Assembly (NCBI GenBank): GCA_020025055.1
Contig: JAHHST010000014.1
Coordinates: 1 to 21,002, forward strand
Length of the DNA: 21,002 nt
Direction of reading: 5' to 3'
Source of the DNA: Longicatena sp.
Lineage (GTDB): Bacteria; Bacillota_I; Bacilli_A; Erysipelotrichales; Erysipelotrichaceae
This document shows, piece by piece, positions 7,359-14,770 of this stretch. A program made the translations under genes and the position numbers. The notes under the pieces are model-generated. The model was given only the letters and a program-made list of their open reading frames with translations, made no database searches and was not told where the DNA came from. Each line of letters begins with the position of its first letter. The stretch's first letter is position 1.

Positions 7359-8683
7359 TATTTACTTTCTACCTCAATACTATCGCTATCTGTAATATGT
7401 AAATTTGTATTATAGAATTCTGTTAATGCTTTTACCATATAATAAGAATCTTTTACCCCTGCTGTTTCATAAGATGAATGCATTGCAAGTTGAGGTAAAC
7501 CAACATCTACCGTATGCATAGATACTTTTTGACTTGATAAGTTACCTAATGTACTTCCGCCAGCTGCATCACTACGGTTTGCAAAATATTGAACTGGAAC
7601 ACCTGCATTTTCACAAATTCCACCAAATACTGCAGAACTAATTGCATCTGTAGTATATTTTTGGTTAGCGCTAAATTTAACAACAATACCTTTGTTTAAA
7701 TATGTACAATTTGTAGCATCTGTTTTTTCTGGATGATTTGGATGTACTGCATGAGCATTATCGCAAGATACCATAAAACTCTTAGCTACTGCACGGAAAT
7801 AATCTTCTTCTGTAAATCCCATATTATCATTTACACGGTGTAATACATCATGTAAGAATGTTGAACAAGCACCTTGTTTTGTACCTGAACCAACTTCTTC
7901 ATTATCAAAACATGCGAATACATTAACTGCTTTATCATTTCCTTTACTATCAATTAATGCCTTTAATGAAGTATAAGCACATTGTAAGTCATCTAATTTT
8001 GGAGATGAAATAAATTCTTCTTTTGCTCCCCAAATACTAGGTGCCATACGATTATATAATGATAAATCACAACCATAAATATTATCTCTTGTTGTTCCTA
8101 AAGCATCTGCAATTAATTGATAGTAATCATTTTCACCGCATTCTCCTGCAGAGAATAAAGGTAATAAATCTATCTGATTATTATACTTCATACCATTATT
8201 AATATCACGATTCATATGAATTGCAACATTAGGAATTAAAACTAAATCTTTATCAAAAGATAATAATTTAGATACAAATTTATTCTCTTCTTTAACTAAA
8301 ACACGACCTGCAATAGATAATGGACGATCTAACCATGTAGCACATAACATACCACCATATCCTTCCGTATTCAATTGCACATATCCGCCTTTGCCTTTTA
8401 ATTCAGCAACTTCTTTTACTTTGAATGTTGGTGAATCTGAGTGAGAAGATGTCACTTGGAAATGATAATCACTTAAATCTTTTCCAATCGCAAAAGCAAT
8501 TAAACTTGAACCATTACGAGTTGTGAAATATTTTTTTCCACGTTCTAAGTTCCATGATTCACATTCTTTTAATTCTTGATACCCTGCATCTTTTAACATA
8601 CTTGCCATTTGTGCAACAGCATGAAAACAGCTAGGACTTTTTTGAATAAAATCTAAAACTTCTTTTGATGTCTCTTTAAACAT
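7358..8683 (-). CDS. apeB: M18 family aminopeptidase (aspartyl aminopeptidase type)
   Basis: This is a cytosolic, two-metal (usually Zn) aminopeptidase of 441 aa, the family's normal length. The expected metal and catalytic residues are visible: His81 (SSHSDSP), Asp231/232 (SPKLDDLQ), Glu262-Glu263 (FDNEEVGS), Asp308 (SCDNAHAVHPN) and His402 (MHSSYE). The dodecamer-forming M18 fold is expected but not shown by the sequence. Family members release acidic N-terminal residues; the exact preference is unknown here. A strong AGGAGG lies seven bases upstream, and an extended -10 promoter lies ahead. It is first in a two-gene unit with a membrane protein. Confidence 0.93.
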   Translation of the reverse strand: MFKETSKEVLDFIQKSPSCFHAVAQMASMLKDAGYQELKECESWNLERGKKYFTTRNGSSLIAFAIGKDLSDYHFQVTSSHSDSPTFKVKEVAELKGKGGYVQLNTEGYGGMLCATWLDRPLSIAGRVLVKEENKFVSKLLSFDKDLVLIPNVAIHMNRDINNGMKYNNQIDLLPLFSAGECGENDYYQLIADALGTTRDNIYGCDLSLYNRMAPSIWGAKEEFISSPKLDDLQCAYTSLKALIDSKGNDKAVNVFACFDNEEVGSGTKQGACSTFLHDVLHRVNDNMGFTEEDYFRAVAKSFMVSCDNAHAVHPNHPEKTDATNCTYLNKGIVVKFSANQKYTTDAISSAVFGGICENAGVPVQYFANRSDAAGGSTLGNLSSQKVSMHTVDVGLPQLAMHSSYETAGVKDSYYMVKALTEFYNTNLHITDSDSIEVESK

Positions 8684-8710
8684 AATTAAGCCTCCTAATT
8701 CACATATTTA

Positions 8711-8719
8711 ATTATACCA
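8711..8719 (-). promoter_or_regulatory. Extended -10 promoter of the M18 peptidase unit
   Basis: The minus strand reads TGGTATAAT, 28 bases before the start. A weak TTGGAT lies 18 bases upstream of the -10 box. Confidence 0.6.
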
Positions 8720-8760
8720 TTTTTTTATAGCACAATCCAATAGAATGTATCTAAGCTGTA

Positions 8761-8769
8761 TGCTATAAT
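8761..8769 (+). promoter_or_regulatory. Extended -10 promoter of the 81-aa membrane protein gene
   Basis: TGCTATAAT sits 43 bases before the ATG at 8813. It is divergent from the M18 peptidase promoter in the same short intergenic region. Confidence 0.55.
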
Positions 8770-8812
8770 AAAACAAAGAAAAATATACTAATAATTAATA
8801 AAGGGGTATTTT

Positions 8813-9058
8813 ATGACATTGGATTTATTTTTAAATTGGGCTTTTATTTTCACATTAATTCCCATGATAATTTTTTGGTTTGTAAGAAAGAAAACAACTT
8901 GTTTTATTTTTTCCGTACTCTATTTAATCACACAAGTAACCATGAGTTGTCTCAATTCCAATTGGTTTAACCTATGTTTTTTCTCGATCTGTTTGATTGA
9001 AGATGTATATTTATATAAAACAAATCGATGGAGTTGTTATGGGCATTTTGATGATTAA
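8813..9058 (+). CDS. Small membrane protein of unknown function, 81 aa
   Basis: The protein has two or three hydrophobic segments (about 5-24, 30-47 and 50-67) and a short charged tail. No conserved motif is recognised. AAAGGGG precedes the ATG at proper spacing, an extended -10 promoter lies upstream and a strong terminator follows, so it has a full expression context and is probably real despite its size. It converges on the amino acid permease gene. Confidence 0.68.
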   Translation: MTLDLFLNWAFIFTLIPMIIFWFVRKKTTCFIFSVLYLITQVTMSCLNSNWFNLCFFSICLIEDVYLYKTNRWSCYGHFDD

Positions 9059-9077
9059 ATATTTATATTTTAAGTAA

Positions 9078-9118
9078 AAATGGTTATCCGCAATTGGATA
9101 ACCATTTCTATTTTTTTT
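9078..9118. terminator. Bidirectional terminator, 81-aa gene and permease gene
   Basis: A perfect 12-bp stem AAATGGTTATCC/GGATAACCATTT (9078-9089, 9096-9107) with loop GCAATT is followed by a T-run on the plus strand (9111-9118) and by TTACTTA-type T-rich sequence on the minus strand. Confidence 0.88.
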
Positions 9119-9131
9119 ATTTACCTTTTTT

Positions 9132-10553
9132 CTAGTCTTCCATTTTTTTAATTATAGGTAAAATTAAACCTAATGCACACAATACGATTGGTGTACATAT
9201 ATTTAATAATACAGTGAATAAATCTTTTTCATACATACCGCCAATGCAGCATAATGCAGTGATTAAGAAACACCATACACCCATTGTTAAAGCGAATCCT
9301 TGATGTTTTGTAAATTTATAATCTGAATGGAATTTATCTCCTGCTTTACGTAAAGCAATATAAGCAGCAAATACCCATAAGTAACGCATTGGCATAACTA
9401 CTGAGTTTAATTTATTTAACTGAGTTAATACACCAGCAGCTCCTGAACCACCTAAAATCTGAATTAAGATAATAGATCCAGACAACGCAACTACCATCCA
9501 AATACCATTTACATATGCACCATATTTATTTTGTTTTAATAATGCAGATGGAATGAATTGACGTGCATCTTCATTATCTAATAGCATACGTAATGGAGCG
9601 TCGATACTCATTACTAATGTAGAGAATTGTCCAATTGCATTACATGCAGCATAGATAATCATCAATAAGTTACCTACATGATAATATTCGCCTAATTTTT
9701 GGAATGCTAAGTAAGAACCATTAGATACATAAGATTTAAATGCAGCATCAGAACCGTTAATAACTGCAGGATCAAACATCATACCCATAGCAATTGTTCC
9801 TAAGATAGCACAAACCATTACCATGATTGCTAATGCAATCATACCTTTAGGGAATCCTTTTGAAGGATTTTCAACTTTATTTACATATGGAGAAATTTTT
9901 TCACATCCACCAACTGCAAATACTAAGATTGATAAAGAAGTAAAATACTTCGTATCAAATGTTGGAATTAAGTTATCCCAACTGAAATCCATTGATAAAT
10001 ATCCACCGTTAGGATTAATAGCAGGTGCAGCAAACATCATTACGATATATAAAATTGACATGATGAACATACTTGTTCCAGCTAATGTTGCCAATTTTTT
10101 CAATGGGTTTAAACCGCGGCTTGCTACCCAACAGAAGAATAAAAATACAGCTAATGTTGCTAACTGAATTGCAATTGTAGGGAAGCTATCATAAGTAGTT
10201 CCATTTTGGAATACCATCCAGCTTAAAGCTTTTAAACCTCCACTACCTTTACTTGCGATGTAAGTGATGTGACATGCCCAATATGTCCATCCTGCATAGT
10301 ATGCGAATTTAGGACCGATTGTTTCATGAATCCATGATGAAACACCACCACCTGAGTTTTTAAATGCGGATCCAAGTTCACCAACCATCAATGCATAAGG
10401 TACAAAGTATAAGGCAAACATTAAAATCCAACTGAATATAACCTGAATACCATTGAAGTAAACGAAACCGTTTAATACGTTACCGAAACCCCAAACAGTA
10501 GAAAACGCCATGAACGCAAGGTTATACCACTTAATTTTCTTTGAGTTTTCCAT
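9132..10553 (-). CDS. APC superfamily amino acid permease
   Basis: This 473-aa polytopic transporter has about 12 membrane segments. TM1 contains the unwound Gly-rich stretch VWGFGNVLNG, and TM2-TM3 carry GELGSAFKNSGGGVSSW and AYYAGWTYW, which fit the APC amino acid/antiporter group (glutamate:GABA antiporter-like members). TM6 has FAVGGCEKISPYVNKV with the conserved Glu. Substrate cannot be assigned. AAAGGAGG lies five bases before the ATG. No decarboxylase is adjacent, so an acid-resistance antiporter role is not supported by context. The upstream region holds palindromes that could be operators. It ends at the terminator shared with the 81-aa gene. Confidence 0.9.
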   Translation of the reverse strand: MENSKKIKWYNLAFMAFSTVWGFGNVLNGFVYFNGIQVIFSWILMFALYFVPYALMVGELGSAFKNSGGGVSSWIHETIGPKFAYYAGWTYWACHITYIASKGSGGLKALSWMVFQNGTTYDSFPTIAIQLATLAVFLFFCWVASRGLNPLKKLATLAGTSMFIMSILYIVMMFAAPAINPNGGYLSMDFSWDNLIPTFDTKYFTSLSILVFAVGGCEKISPYVNKVENPSKGFPKGMIALAIMVMVCAILGTIAMGMMFDPAVINGSDAAFKSYVSNGSYLAFQKLGEYYHVGNLLMIIYAACNAIGQFSTLVMSIDAPLRMLLDNEDARQFIPSALLKQNKYGAYVNGIWMVVALSGSIILIQILGGSGAAGVLTQLNKLNSVVMPMRYLWVFAAYIALRKAGDKFHSDYKFTKHQGFALTMGVWCFLITALCCIGGMYEKDLFTVLLNICTPIVLCALGLILPIIKKMED

Positions 10554-10584
10554 ATTGTCCTCCTTTAATATTTTCTATAATTGT

Positions 10585-10644
10585 AACATAAAATTATGTT
10601 TTAAGCTATATGATTATGTGATAATAATGGTTACAATACTGTAA
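10585..10644. promoter_or_regulatory. Palindromes upstream of the permease gene, possible operators
   Basis: AACATAA/TTATGTT (10585-10600, 2-base loop) and TTACA/TGTAA (10631-10644, 4-base spacer) lie in the leader/promoter zone of the permease. TTGTAAC (10581-10587) and GTTACAA are also mirrored about 48 bases apart. They look like regulator sites, but no regulator can be named, and AT-rich DNA yields such repeats by chance. Confidence 0.3.
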
Positions 10645-10647
10645 AAC

Positions 10648-10683
10648 AAAAAAAGTCCCTTGCTATATCGATAGCAAAGGACT
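10648..10683 (-). terminator. Terminator of pta
   Basis: On the minus strand AGTCCTTTGCTAT pairs with ATAGCAAGGGACT (one mismatch) around a CGAT loop and is followed by seven T. Confidence 0.88.
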
Positions 10684-10700
10684 ATATAATTTATAAAAAA

Positions 10701-11672
10701 TTAGATATCCATATATTTTTGAGCAGCTGTTACAATTGCCATTTTATATACTTCTTCTGTATTACATCCTCGAGATAAATCGTTAATTGGAGCATTTAAT
10801 CCTTGAAGAATTGGTCCGATTGCTTCATATCCACCTAGACGAGCAGCAATTTTATATCCAATATTTCCAGCATCAATATTTGGGAAGATAAATGTATTCA
10901 CATTTCCTGCAACTTTCGATTGTGGGGCTTTTAATGCAGCAACTTCTGGAGCAACTGCACAATCAAATTGTAATTCTCCATCAACTTCAAAATCTAATGG
11001 CATACGTTTTAAACGTGTTGCAGCTTCATTCACTTTTTTAACACTATCACCTTTTGCTGATCCATAAGTAGAATAAGATAATAAACCAACACGTGGTTCA
11101 ATGCCAAATTGACGTACTGTATGTGCAGTTTGTAATGCGATTTCTACTAAATCATCTGCACTTGGATCAATGTTAATAGAACAATCACCCATAACTAATT
11201 GTTCTTTATCTTTTAACAAAATAAAGCAACTTGAAACAATTGAATTTCCAGGTTTTGTTTTAATTAATTGTAATGCTGGACGAACAGTGTCAGCAGTAGA
11301 ATATGTAGCACCACCAAGTAATCCATCAGCGCATCCTAGTTTTACATACATAGTACCAAAAAAGTTTGTTTTTAAACATGCTTCACGCGCTTGATCTTCA
11401 TCCATTTTTCCTTTACGTAATTCTACAACTTTTTTTACCATCATATCCATGTTTTTATATTCTTTAGGATCAAGCATTTCAAGCCCATCACTACTTAATC
11501 CTAATGCTTTTGCTGCACCTTGAATTTCAGCACGATTTCCTAATAATACTGGTACTAAAATATTTTCATCGTATAAACGTCTTGCAGCTCTTAAAATACG
11601 TTCATCAGAACCTTCTGTAAAGACAATACGTGTACCTTTACCTTTAATTTTTTCAATAAGATTGTTGATCAT
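10701..11672 (-). CDS. pta: Phosphate acetyltransferase
   Basis: Pta interconverts acetyl-CoA and acetyl-phosphate, the first step of the Pta-AckA route to acetate and ATP in fermenting cells. The 323-aa protein is the short, catalytic-domain-only form typical of Gram-positive bacteria. It begins with the characteristic IVFTEGSDERILRAA and contains DGLLGGATYSTADTVRPAL, VMGDCSINIDPSADDLVEIA, LSYSTYGSAKG and NTFIFPNIDAGNIGYKIA, all strongly conserved in Pta. GAGGAT lies five bases before the ATG. No ackA is adjacent, so it must lie elsewhere. Its promoter is divergent from the folT promoter and a 13-bp direct repeat lies between them. Confidence 0.96.
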   Translation of the reverse strand: MINNLIEKIKGKGTRIVFTEGSDERILRAARRLYDENILVPVLLGNRAEIQGAAKALGLSSDGLEMLDPKEYKNMDMMVKKVVELRKGKMDEDQAREACLKTNFFGTMYVKLGCADGLLGGATYSTADTVRPALQLIKTKPGNSIVSSCFILLKDKEQLVMGDCSINIDPSADDLVEIALQTAHTVRQFGIEPRVGLLSYSTYGSAKGDSVKKVNEAATRLKRMPLDFEVDGELQFDCAVAPEVAALKAPQSKVAGNVNTFIFPNIDAGNIGYKIAARLGGYEAIGPILQGLNAPINDLSRGCNTEEVYKMAIVTAAQKYMDI

Positions 11673-11713
11673 ACAATATCCTCACTTTCTATCTTATATC
11701 CACATTTACCCCC

Positions 11714-11719
11714 ATTATA
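11714..11719 (-). promoter_or_regulatory. -10 element of the pta promoter
   Basis: The minus strand reads TATAAT, 41 bases before the pta start. The -35 region is T-rich without a clear TTGACA. Confidence 0.5.
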
Positions 11720-11745
11720 CACCCCTTATTTGCATAAAAAAAGGC

Positions 11746-11774
11746 TTTTTTCACAAATGATTTTTTTCACAAAT
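11746..11774. repeat. Direct repeat of TTTTTTCACAAAT between pta and folT promoters
   Basis: The 13-base word TTTTTTCACAAAT occurs at 11746-11758 and again at 11762-11774, a 16-base period. It lies just upstream of the pta promoter and ahead of the folT -35. A tandem operator for one of the two genes is possible; low complexity limits confidence in function. Confidence 0.5.
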
Positions 11775-11791
11775 TTCCCCATATTTTGCAG

Positions 11792-11820
11792 TTGTATTTT
11801 TTTTATCATTATCTTATAAT
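11792..11820 (+). promoter_or_regulatory. folT promoter
   Basis: TTGTAT (11792-11797) and TATAAT (11815-11820) are separated by exactly 17 bases. The predicted transcription start near 11827 is immediately before the riboswitch aptamer. Confidence 0.78.
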
Positions 11821-11828
11821 TAATCTGT

Positions 11829-11928
11829 TAGCAGAGTAGATATAGAAGCGTTAAGTACTGATTGAACGGGGAGTTGTCAATTGGGCGAAAAGTAATTCTT
11901 GCGGTTTCTATGTCGCATCCCGCTGTTG
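11829..11928 (+). ncRNA. Tetrahydrofolate (THF) riboswitch aptamer
   Basis: The leader carries the conserved THF riboswitch words GAGTAGAT, GCGTTAAGT and CGGGGAGTTGTC, and the closing GCATCCCGCTG, in the right order. P1 can form from TAGCAG (11829-11834) and CTGTTG (11923-11928), P2 from ATAGAA with TTCTAT, and P3 from ATTGA with TCAAT. Binding of reduced folate should lower folT expression. It directly precedes a folate transporter gene, which strongly supports the call. Confidence 0.92.
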
Positions 11929-11948
11929 CATATGAGAAAACAATAATG

Positions 11949-11989
11949 CTTCTTTTCCCTATGCATCAAGGGAAAGGAGGTATTTTTTT
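11949..11989 (+). promoter_or_regulatory. Riboswitch expression platform sequestering the folT ribosome binding site
   Basis: CTTCTTTTCCCT (11949-11960) pairs with AGGGAAAGGAGG (11969-11980) in a 12-bp stem with two G-U pairs, burying the whole SD (AAAGGAGG). The stem is followed by TATTTTTTT (11981-11989) right before the ATG, so it could also act as an intrinsic terminator. How ligand binding is relayed to this hairpin is not obvious from sequence. Confidence 0.75.
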
Positions 11990-12535
11990 ATGAACTTTGC
12001 AAATAAAATAAAAGCAGACTTTGCCCGTATTCACCAAAGTCGGATGGAGCTTAAAAAAGTTTCATCACTTGTAGGTACATCTTTACTTACTGCACTTAAT
12101 ATCATTGCTGGATTTTTTTCAATCAAAATTACTCCAATGATTAAAATTGGATTTACAAGTGTGGTTGCAGGTGTATGTGGCATGTATTATGGACCGATTG
12201 CAACAGGTCTTGCTGGTATCGTTGCCGACAATTTAAAATTTATGTTATTTCCTGATGGTCCATATTTCCCCGGTTTTGCCCTAAATGAATTTATAGTTGG
12301 TATGATTTATGGTTCTTTCTTCTATAAAAAAGAAATTACTTTGCCTAGAGTTATGATTGCTAGAGCTCTAGTAACTATTATTGTTAATTTAGGTCTAACA
12401 TCTTTATGGCTAAATATTTTATATCAAAATCCAATTTTTACATCCGTTCGATTAATTAAAAATATTATTATGTATCCAATTGATGTAGCAATTCTTTATT
12501 TTGTTTTAAAAGCAGCAAAACGCATCCAAAAATAG
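11990..12535 (+). CDS. folT: Folate-specific ECF transporter S component
   Basis: FolT binds folate in the membrane and works with the shared ECF module (EcfA1, EcfA2, EcfT), which is not encoded here. The 181-aa protein has about six hydrophobic segments, a short basic N-terminus, the Ser/Leu-rich ALNIIAGFFSIKITPMIKIGFTS region and DNLKFMLFPDGPYFPGFALNEFIVGMIYG, which match folate S components. The THF riboswitch upstream independently identifies the substrate. AAAGGAGG lies nine bases before the ATG, inside the regulatory hairpin. The gene converges on folC and its last codons form half of their shared terminator. Confidence 0.94.
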   Translation: MNFANKIKADFARIHQSRMELKKVSSLVGTSLLTALNIIAGFFSIKITPMIKIGFTSVVAGVCGMYYGPIATGLAGIVADNLKFMLFPDGPYFPGFALNEFIVGMIYGSFFYKKEITLPRVMIARALVTIIVNLGLTSLWLNILYQNPIFTSVRLIKNIIMYPIDVAILYFVLKAAKRIQK

Positions 12536-12547
12536 GATGCGTTTTTT
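12517..12547. terminator. Shared terminator of folT and folC
   Basis: AAAACGCATCC (12517-12527) pairs with GGATGCGTTTT (12535-12545) around a 7-base loop, with six T on the plus strand (12542-12547). The left arm is inside the final folT codons, and the right arm reaches the folC stop codon. Confidence 0.85.
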
Positions 12548-13757
12548 AATACCAATATTTTCTAATTTCACTAATAAAATATAAAGATCCTGTAATCACA
12601 ATTGTTTTATCTTTTTTTAACATTTCTTCTAATGCCTTGTGATAATCCTCTATAATTTTAACATGTTCTCTTTTTTGTAATACAGATAAATCCATAGATC
12701 GACTATTCTCGAAATGTGTAATAGTAAGATCCTTTGTAATTGTTTCTAAGATGTCAATCATCTCTTCAAATTTTTTATCTTTTAATGCTGAAAATAAAAC
12801 CGCAATATTACGATATCCTTGTAATGAATCACAAAGAGCACGGATTCCATCCGGATTATGTGCACCGTCAATAATCACTAGCGGATTTTGTTGAACGATT
12901 TCAAATCGTCCTTTCCACTCCGCTTGTAATAATCCATTCAATATACATTGCTCTTCTATTTTAATTATATTTTTTTTCTTTAATTGTAATATCGTTTCTA
13001 GTGCCAATGAGGCATTTGCGATTTGATATACAGCATTGCTATGTAAATGTATATCATATTCCTGATATTGAAAATGAATTCCATGTTCATAATCCATGCA
13101 AGAAGGAATCTTTACTTGTTTCATATTCGCATGATGAAGGTTTGCCTGCTTTAAAAATACATCTAGGCATTCTTTTTTTGTTTCTGTAGTAATGACATCT
13201 ACTTCATCTTTGATAATTCCGGCTTTTTCATATGCGATTTTTTCATATGTATCCCCTAATACATCCATATGATCCATACCAATATTAGTAATAAGAGAAA
13301 TGCATGGTTCAATAATATTTGTTGCATCAAGTCTTCCACCTAAGCCAACTTCAAATACCGCAAAATCTACCTGCTGTTTTTTAAAGTATACGCATGCAAG
13401 CATCATATCTATTTCAAACATTCCTAAATCCCATTGTATCCAACTATCATAATATTGATTACATAACTGTAAAAATTCGTCTTCATCAATATTTTGATCA
13501 TTTATACGAATACGATCTAAATGTGTAATTAAATACGGAGAAGTAAATGTTCCAACTATATATCCTGCACACTGTAACATTGAACGTATATAGTTCGTTG
13601 TAGAGCCTTTTCCATTTGTTCCTGCAACATGAATACATTGTAATCCTTTTTCAGGATTTCCTATACTATCCATATAAGATTGAAAATGTTGTAATCCATG
13701 TCTACGATTTCTGCGTTTTTCAATTTCTTGAATAATTTCAATTACTTCCTGTTTCAT
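12546..13757 (-). CDS. folC: Folylpolyglutamate synthase / dihydrofolate synthase
   Basis: FolC adds glutamate to folates (and, in many bacteria, to dihydropteroate), using ATP, in the cytosol. The 403-aa Mur-ligase-type protein has the P-loop HVAGTNGKGST (43-53), FTSPYL (71-76), FEVGLGGRLDATN (135-147), MDHMDVLG (161-168), EKAGIIK with the Lys178 usually carbamylated, and DGAHNPDG (297-304) in the C-terminal domain. Whether it has the dihydrofolate synthase activity is not decided by sequence; a folate-importing cell may need only polyglutamylation. The start lies two bases after the ung stop, with its SD (GAGGAG) made of the last ung codons, so the two are co-transcribed and probably translationally coupled. 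Confidence 0.95.
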   Translation of the reverse strand: MKQEVIEIIQEIEKRRNRRHGLQHFQSYMDSIGNPEKGLQCIHVAGTNGKGSTTNYIRSMLQCAGYIVGTFTSPYLITHLDRIRINDQNIDEDEFLQLCNQYYDSWIQWDLGMFEIDMMLACVYFKKQQVDFAVFEVGLGGRLDATNIIEPCISLITNIGMDHMDVLGDTYEKIAYEKAGIIKDEVDVITTETKKECLDVFLKQANLHHANMKQVKIPSCMDYEHGIHFQYQEYDIHLHSNAVYQIANASLALETILQLKKKNIIKIEEQCILNGLLQAEWKGRFEIVQQNPLVIIDGAHNPDGIRALCDSLQGYRNIAVLFSALKDKKFEEMIDILETITKDLTITHFENSRSMDLSVLQKREHVKIIEDYHKALEEMLKKDKTIVITGSLYFISEIRKYWY

Positions 13758-13759
13758 AA

Positions 13760-14419
13760 TTACTCCTCAATTTCCCACTGAATAGGAGTATATCCCATTT
13801 CTTCTAATAATGTGTTTGTTTTTGAAAATGGTTTGCTACCAAAGAAACCATGATATGCAGATAATGGAGATGGATGTGCTGACATAATGACTTTATGTTG
13901 TGGATTGGTAATAAGCTCAGCCTTCTTTTTTGCCCAGTTTCCCCACAAAATAAATACCATTCCTTCTTTTCGCTCATTTAACATTTTAATAACTGTATCG
14001 GTAAATGTTTCCCATCCTTTCTTTTGATGAGAACCTGCTTTTCCACATTCTACACTTAATACTGCATTCATCATGAATACGCCTTGTTTTGCCCAATCCA
14101 TTAAATATCCATGACTTGGCATATCAATATCTAAATCACTTTTCAACTCTTTATATATATTTCTTAAACTTGGAGGTAATTTAACTCCTTTTCGAACAGA
14201 AAAACATAAACCATGTGCTTGATTTGGTTGATGATATGGATCTTGTCCTAAAATAACTACTTTTACATCTTTATAAGGACATACTTTAAAACATGTAAAT
14301 AAATCTTCTTTTAATGGAAATATTGTTTTGGTTGCATACTCTTCTTCTAAAAATTTCATTAATTTTTGATAGTACTCTTTTTGTTGTTCTTGTTCAAATA
14401 ATTCTTCCCATGTATTCAT
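13760..14419 (-). CDS. ung: Uracil-DNA glycosylase (family 1)
   Basis: Ung removes uracil from DNA as the first step of base excision repair. The 219-aa protein has the water-activating motif GQDPYH (58-63, Asp60), the uracil-recognition region GLCFSV (70-75), MMNAVLSV with Asn118, and the DNA-intercalation motif HPSPLSAYHGFFGS (182-195). A GTG three codons upstream (14428) is in frame, but it forms part of the AGGTGA SD that sits six bases before the ATG at 14419, so the ATG is the start. It is first in an ung-folC unit with an extended -10 promoter. Confidence 0.96.
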   Translation of the reverse strand: MNTWEELFEQEQQKEYYQKLMKFLEEEYATKTIFPLKEDLFTCFKVCPYKDVKVVILGQDPYHQPNQAHGLCFSVRKGVKLPPSLRNIYKELKSDLDIDMPSHGYLMDWAKQGVFMMNAVLSVECGKAGSHQKKGWETFTDTVIKMLNERKEGMVFILWGNWAKKKAELITNPQHKVIMSAHPSPLSAYHGFFGSKPFSKTNTLLEEMGYTPIQWEIEE

Positions 14420-14458
14420 TTTTTTCACCTTCTATTATCAAATTCCACTATAATATTT

Positions 14459-14467
14459 ATTATATCA
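14459..14467 (-). promoter_or_regulatory. Extended -10 promoter of ung-folC
   Basis: The minus strand reads TGATATAAT, 40 bases before the ung ATG. No clear -35 is seen. Confidence 0.58.
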
Positions 14468-14554
14468 TAGAAAATTAAAATCCTATATCTTACAATTTTA
14501 TAACATTTTTAAATATCGGATAATAATATGTTACACTTTAGCTAGGTGATTATT

Positions 14555-14701
14555 ATGGGAAAAAAGGGTACATCATTCAACGAGGTAATACAAAGCGTAT
14601 TATCGACAGAATTTTTTAATCAACTATTTTCTTTTAAAACCGTATTATTATGCTGTGTTTTTCTTGGAATAATTATTTTAATTTTAATCAAATTTTTATA
14701 A
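14555..14701 (+). CDS. Small single-TM protein, 48 aa
   Basis: This short ORF begins MGKKGTSFNEVIQSVLSTEF and ends in a hydrophobic helix (about residues 29-47, with VLLCCVFLG and ILILIK). The N-terminal half is polar with two Lys, so an N-in orientation is likely. AGGTGA lies five bases before the ATG. It sits in an otherwise empty 336-base gap between ung and the flippase gene, transcribed toward the flippase, which has its own promoter. No family is recognised. The SD plus a clean soluble/TM architecture argue that it is translated; its shortness leaves doubt. Confidence 0.6.
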   Translation: MGKKGTSFNEVIQSVLSTEFFNQLFSFKTVLLCCVFLGIIILILIKFL

Positions 14702-14740
14702 ATAAATGAAAGAATTACTATCTATTTTCTATTCCTATGA

Positions 14741-14749
14741 TGTTATAAT
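14741..14749 (+). promoter_or_regulatory. Extended -10 promoter of the flippase gene
   Basis: TGTTATAAT ends 21 bases before the ATG at 14771. The implied transcription start (about 14756) coincides with the upstream in-frame ATG, which argues against that ATG as start. Confidence 0.62.
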
Positions 14750-14770
14750 AGTATTATGGAGGTTTTTTGT

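Noticed and set aside
9823..10167. 114-codon plus-strand open frame inside the permease gene
   Set aside because: It lies antisense to a conserved membrane protein, and no SD or family signature is seen.
10631..10644. TTACAATACTGTAA as a CopY/BlaI-type operator
   Set aside because: The half-sites are separated by four bases rather than two, and no copper or beta-lactam gene is nearby.
11736..11751. AAAAAAAGGCTTTTTT as a terminator between pta and folT
   Set aside because: The arms leave almost no loop, and no gene needs a terminator there since pta and folT diverge.
14420..14428. GTG start of ung three codons earlier
   Set aside because: The GTG is part of the AGGTGA ribosome binding site serving the ATG at 14419.
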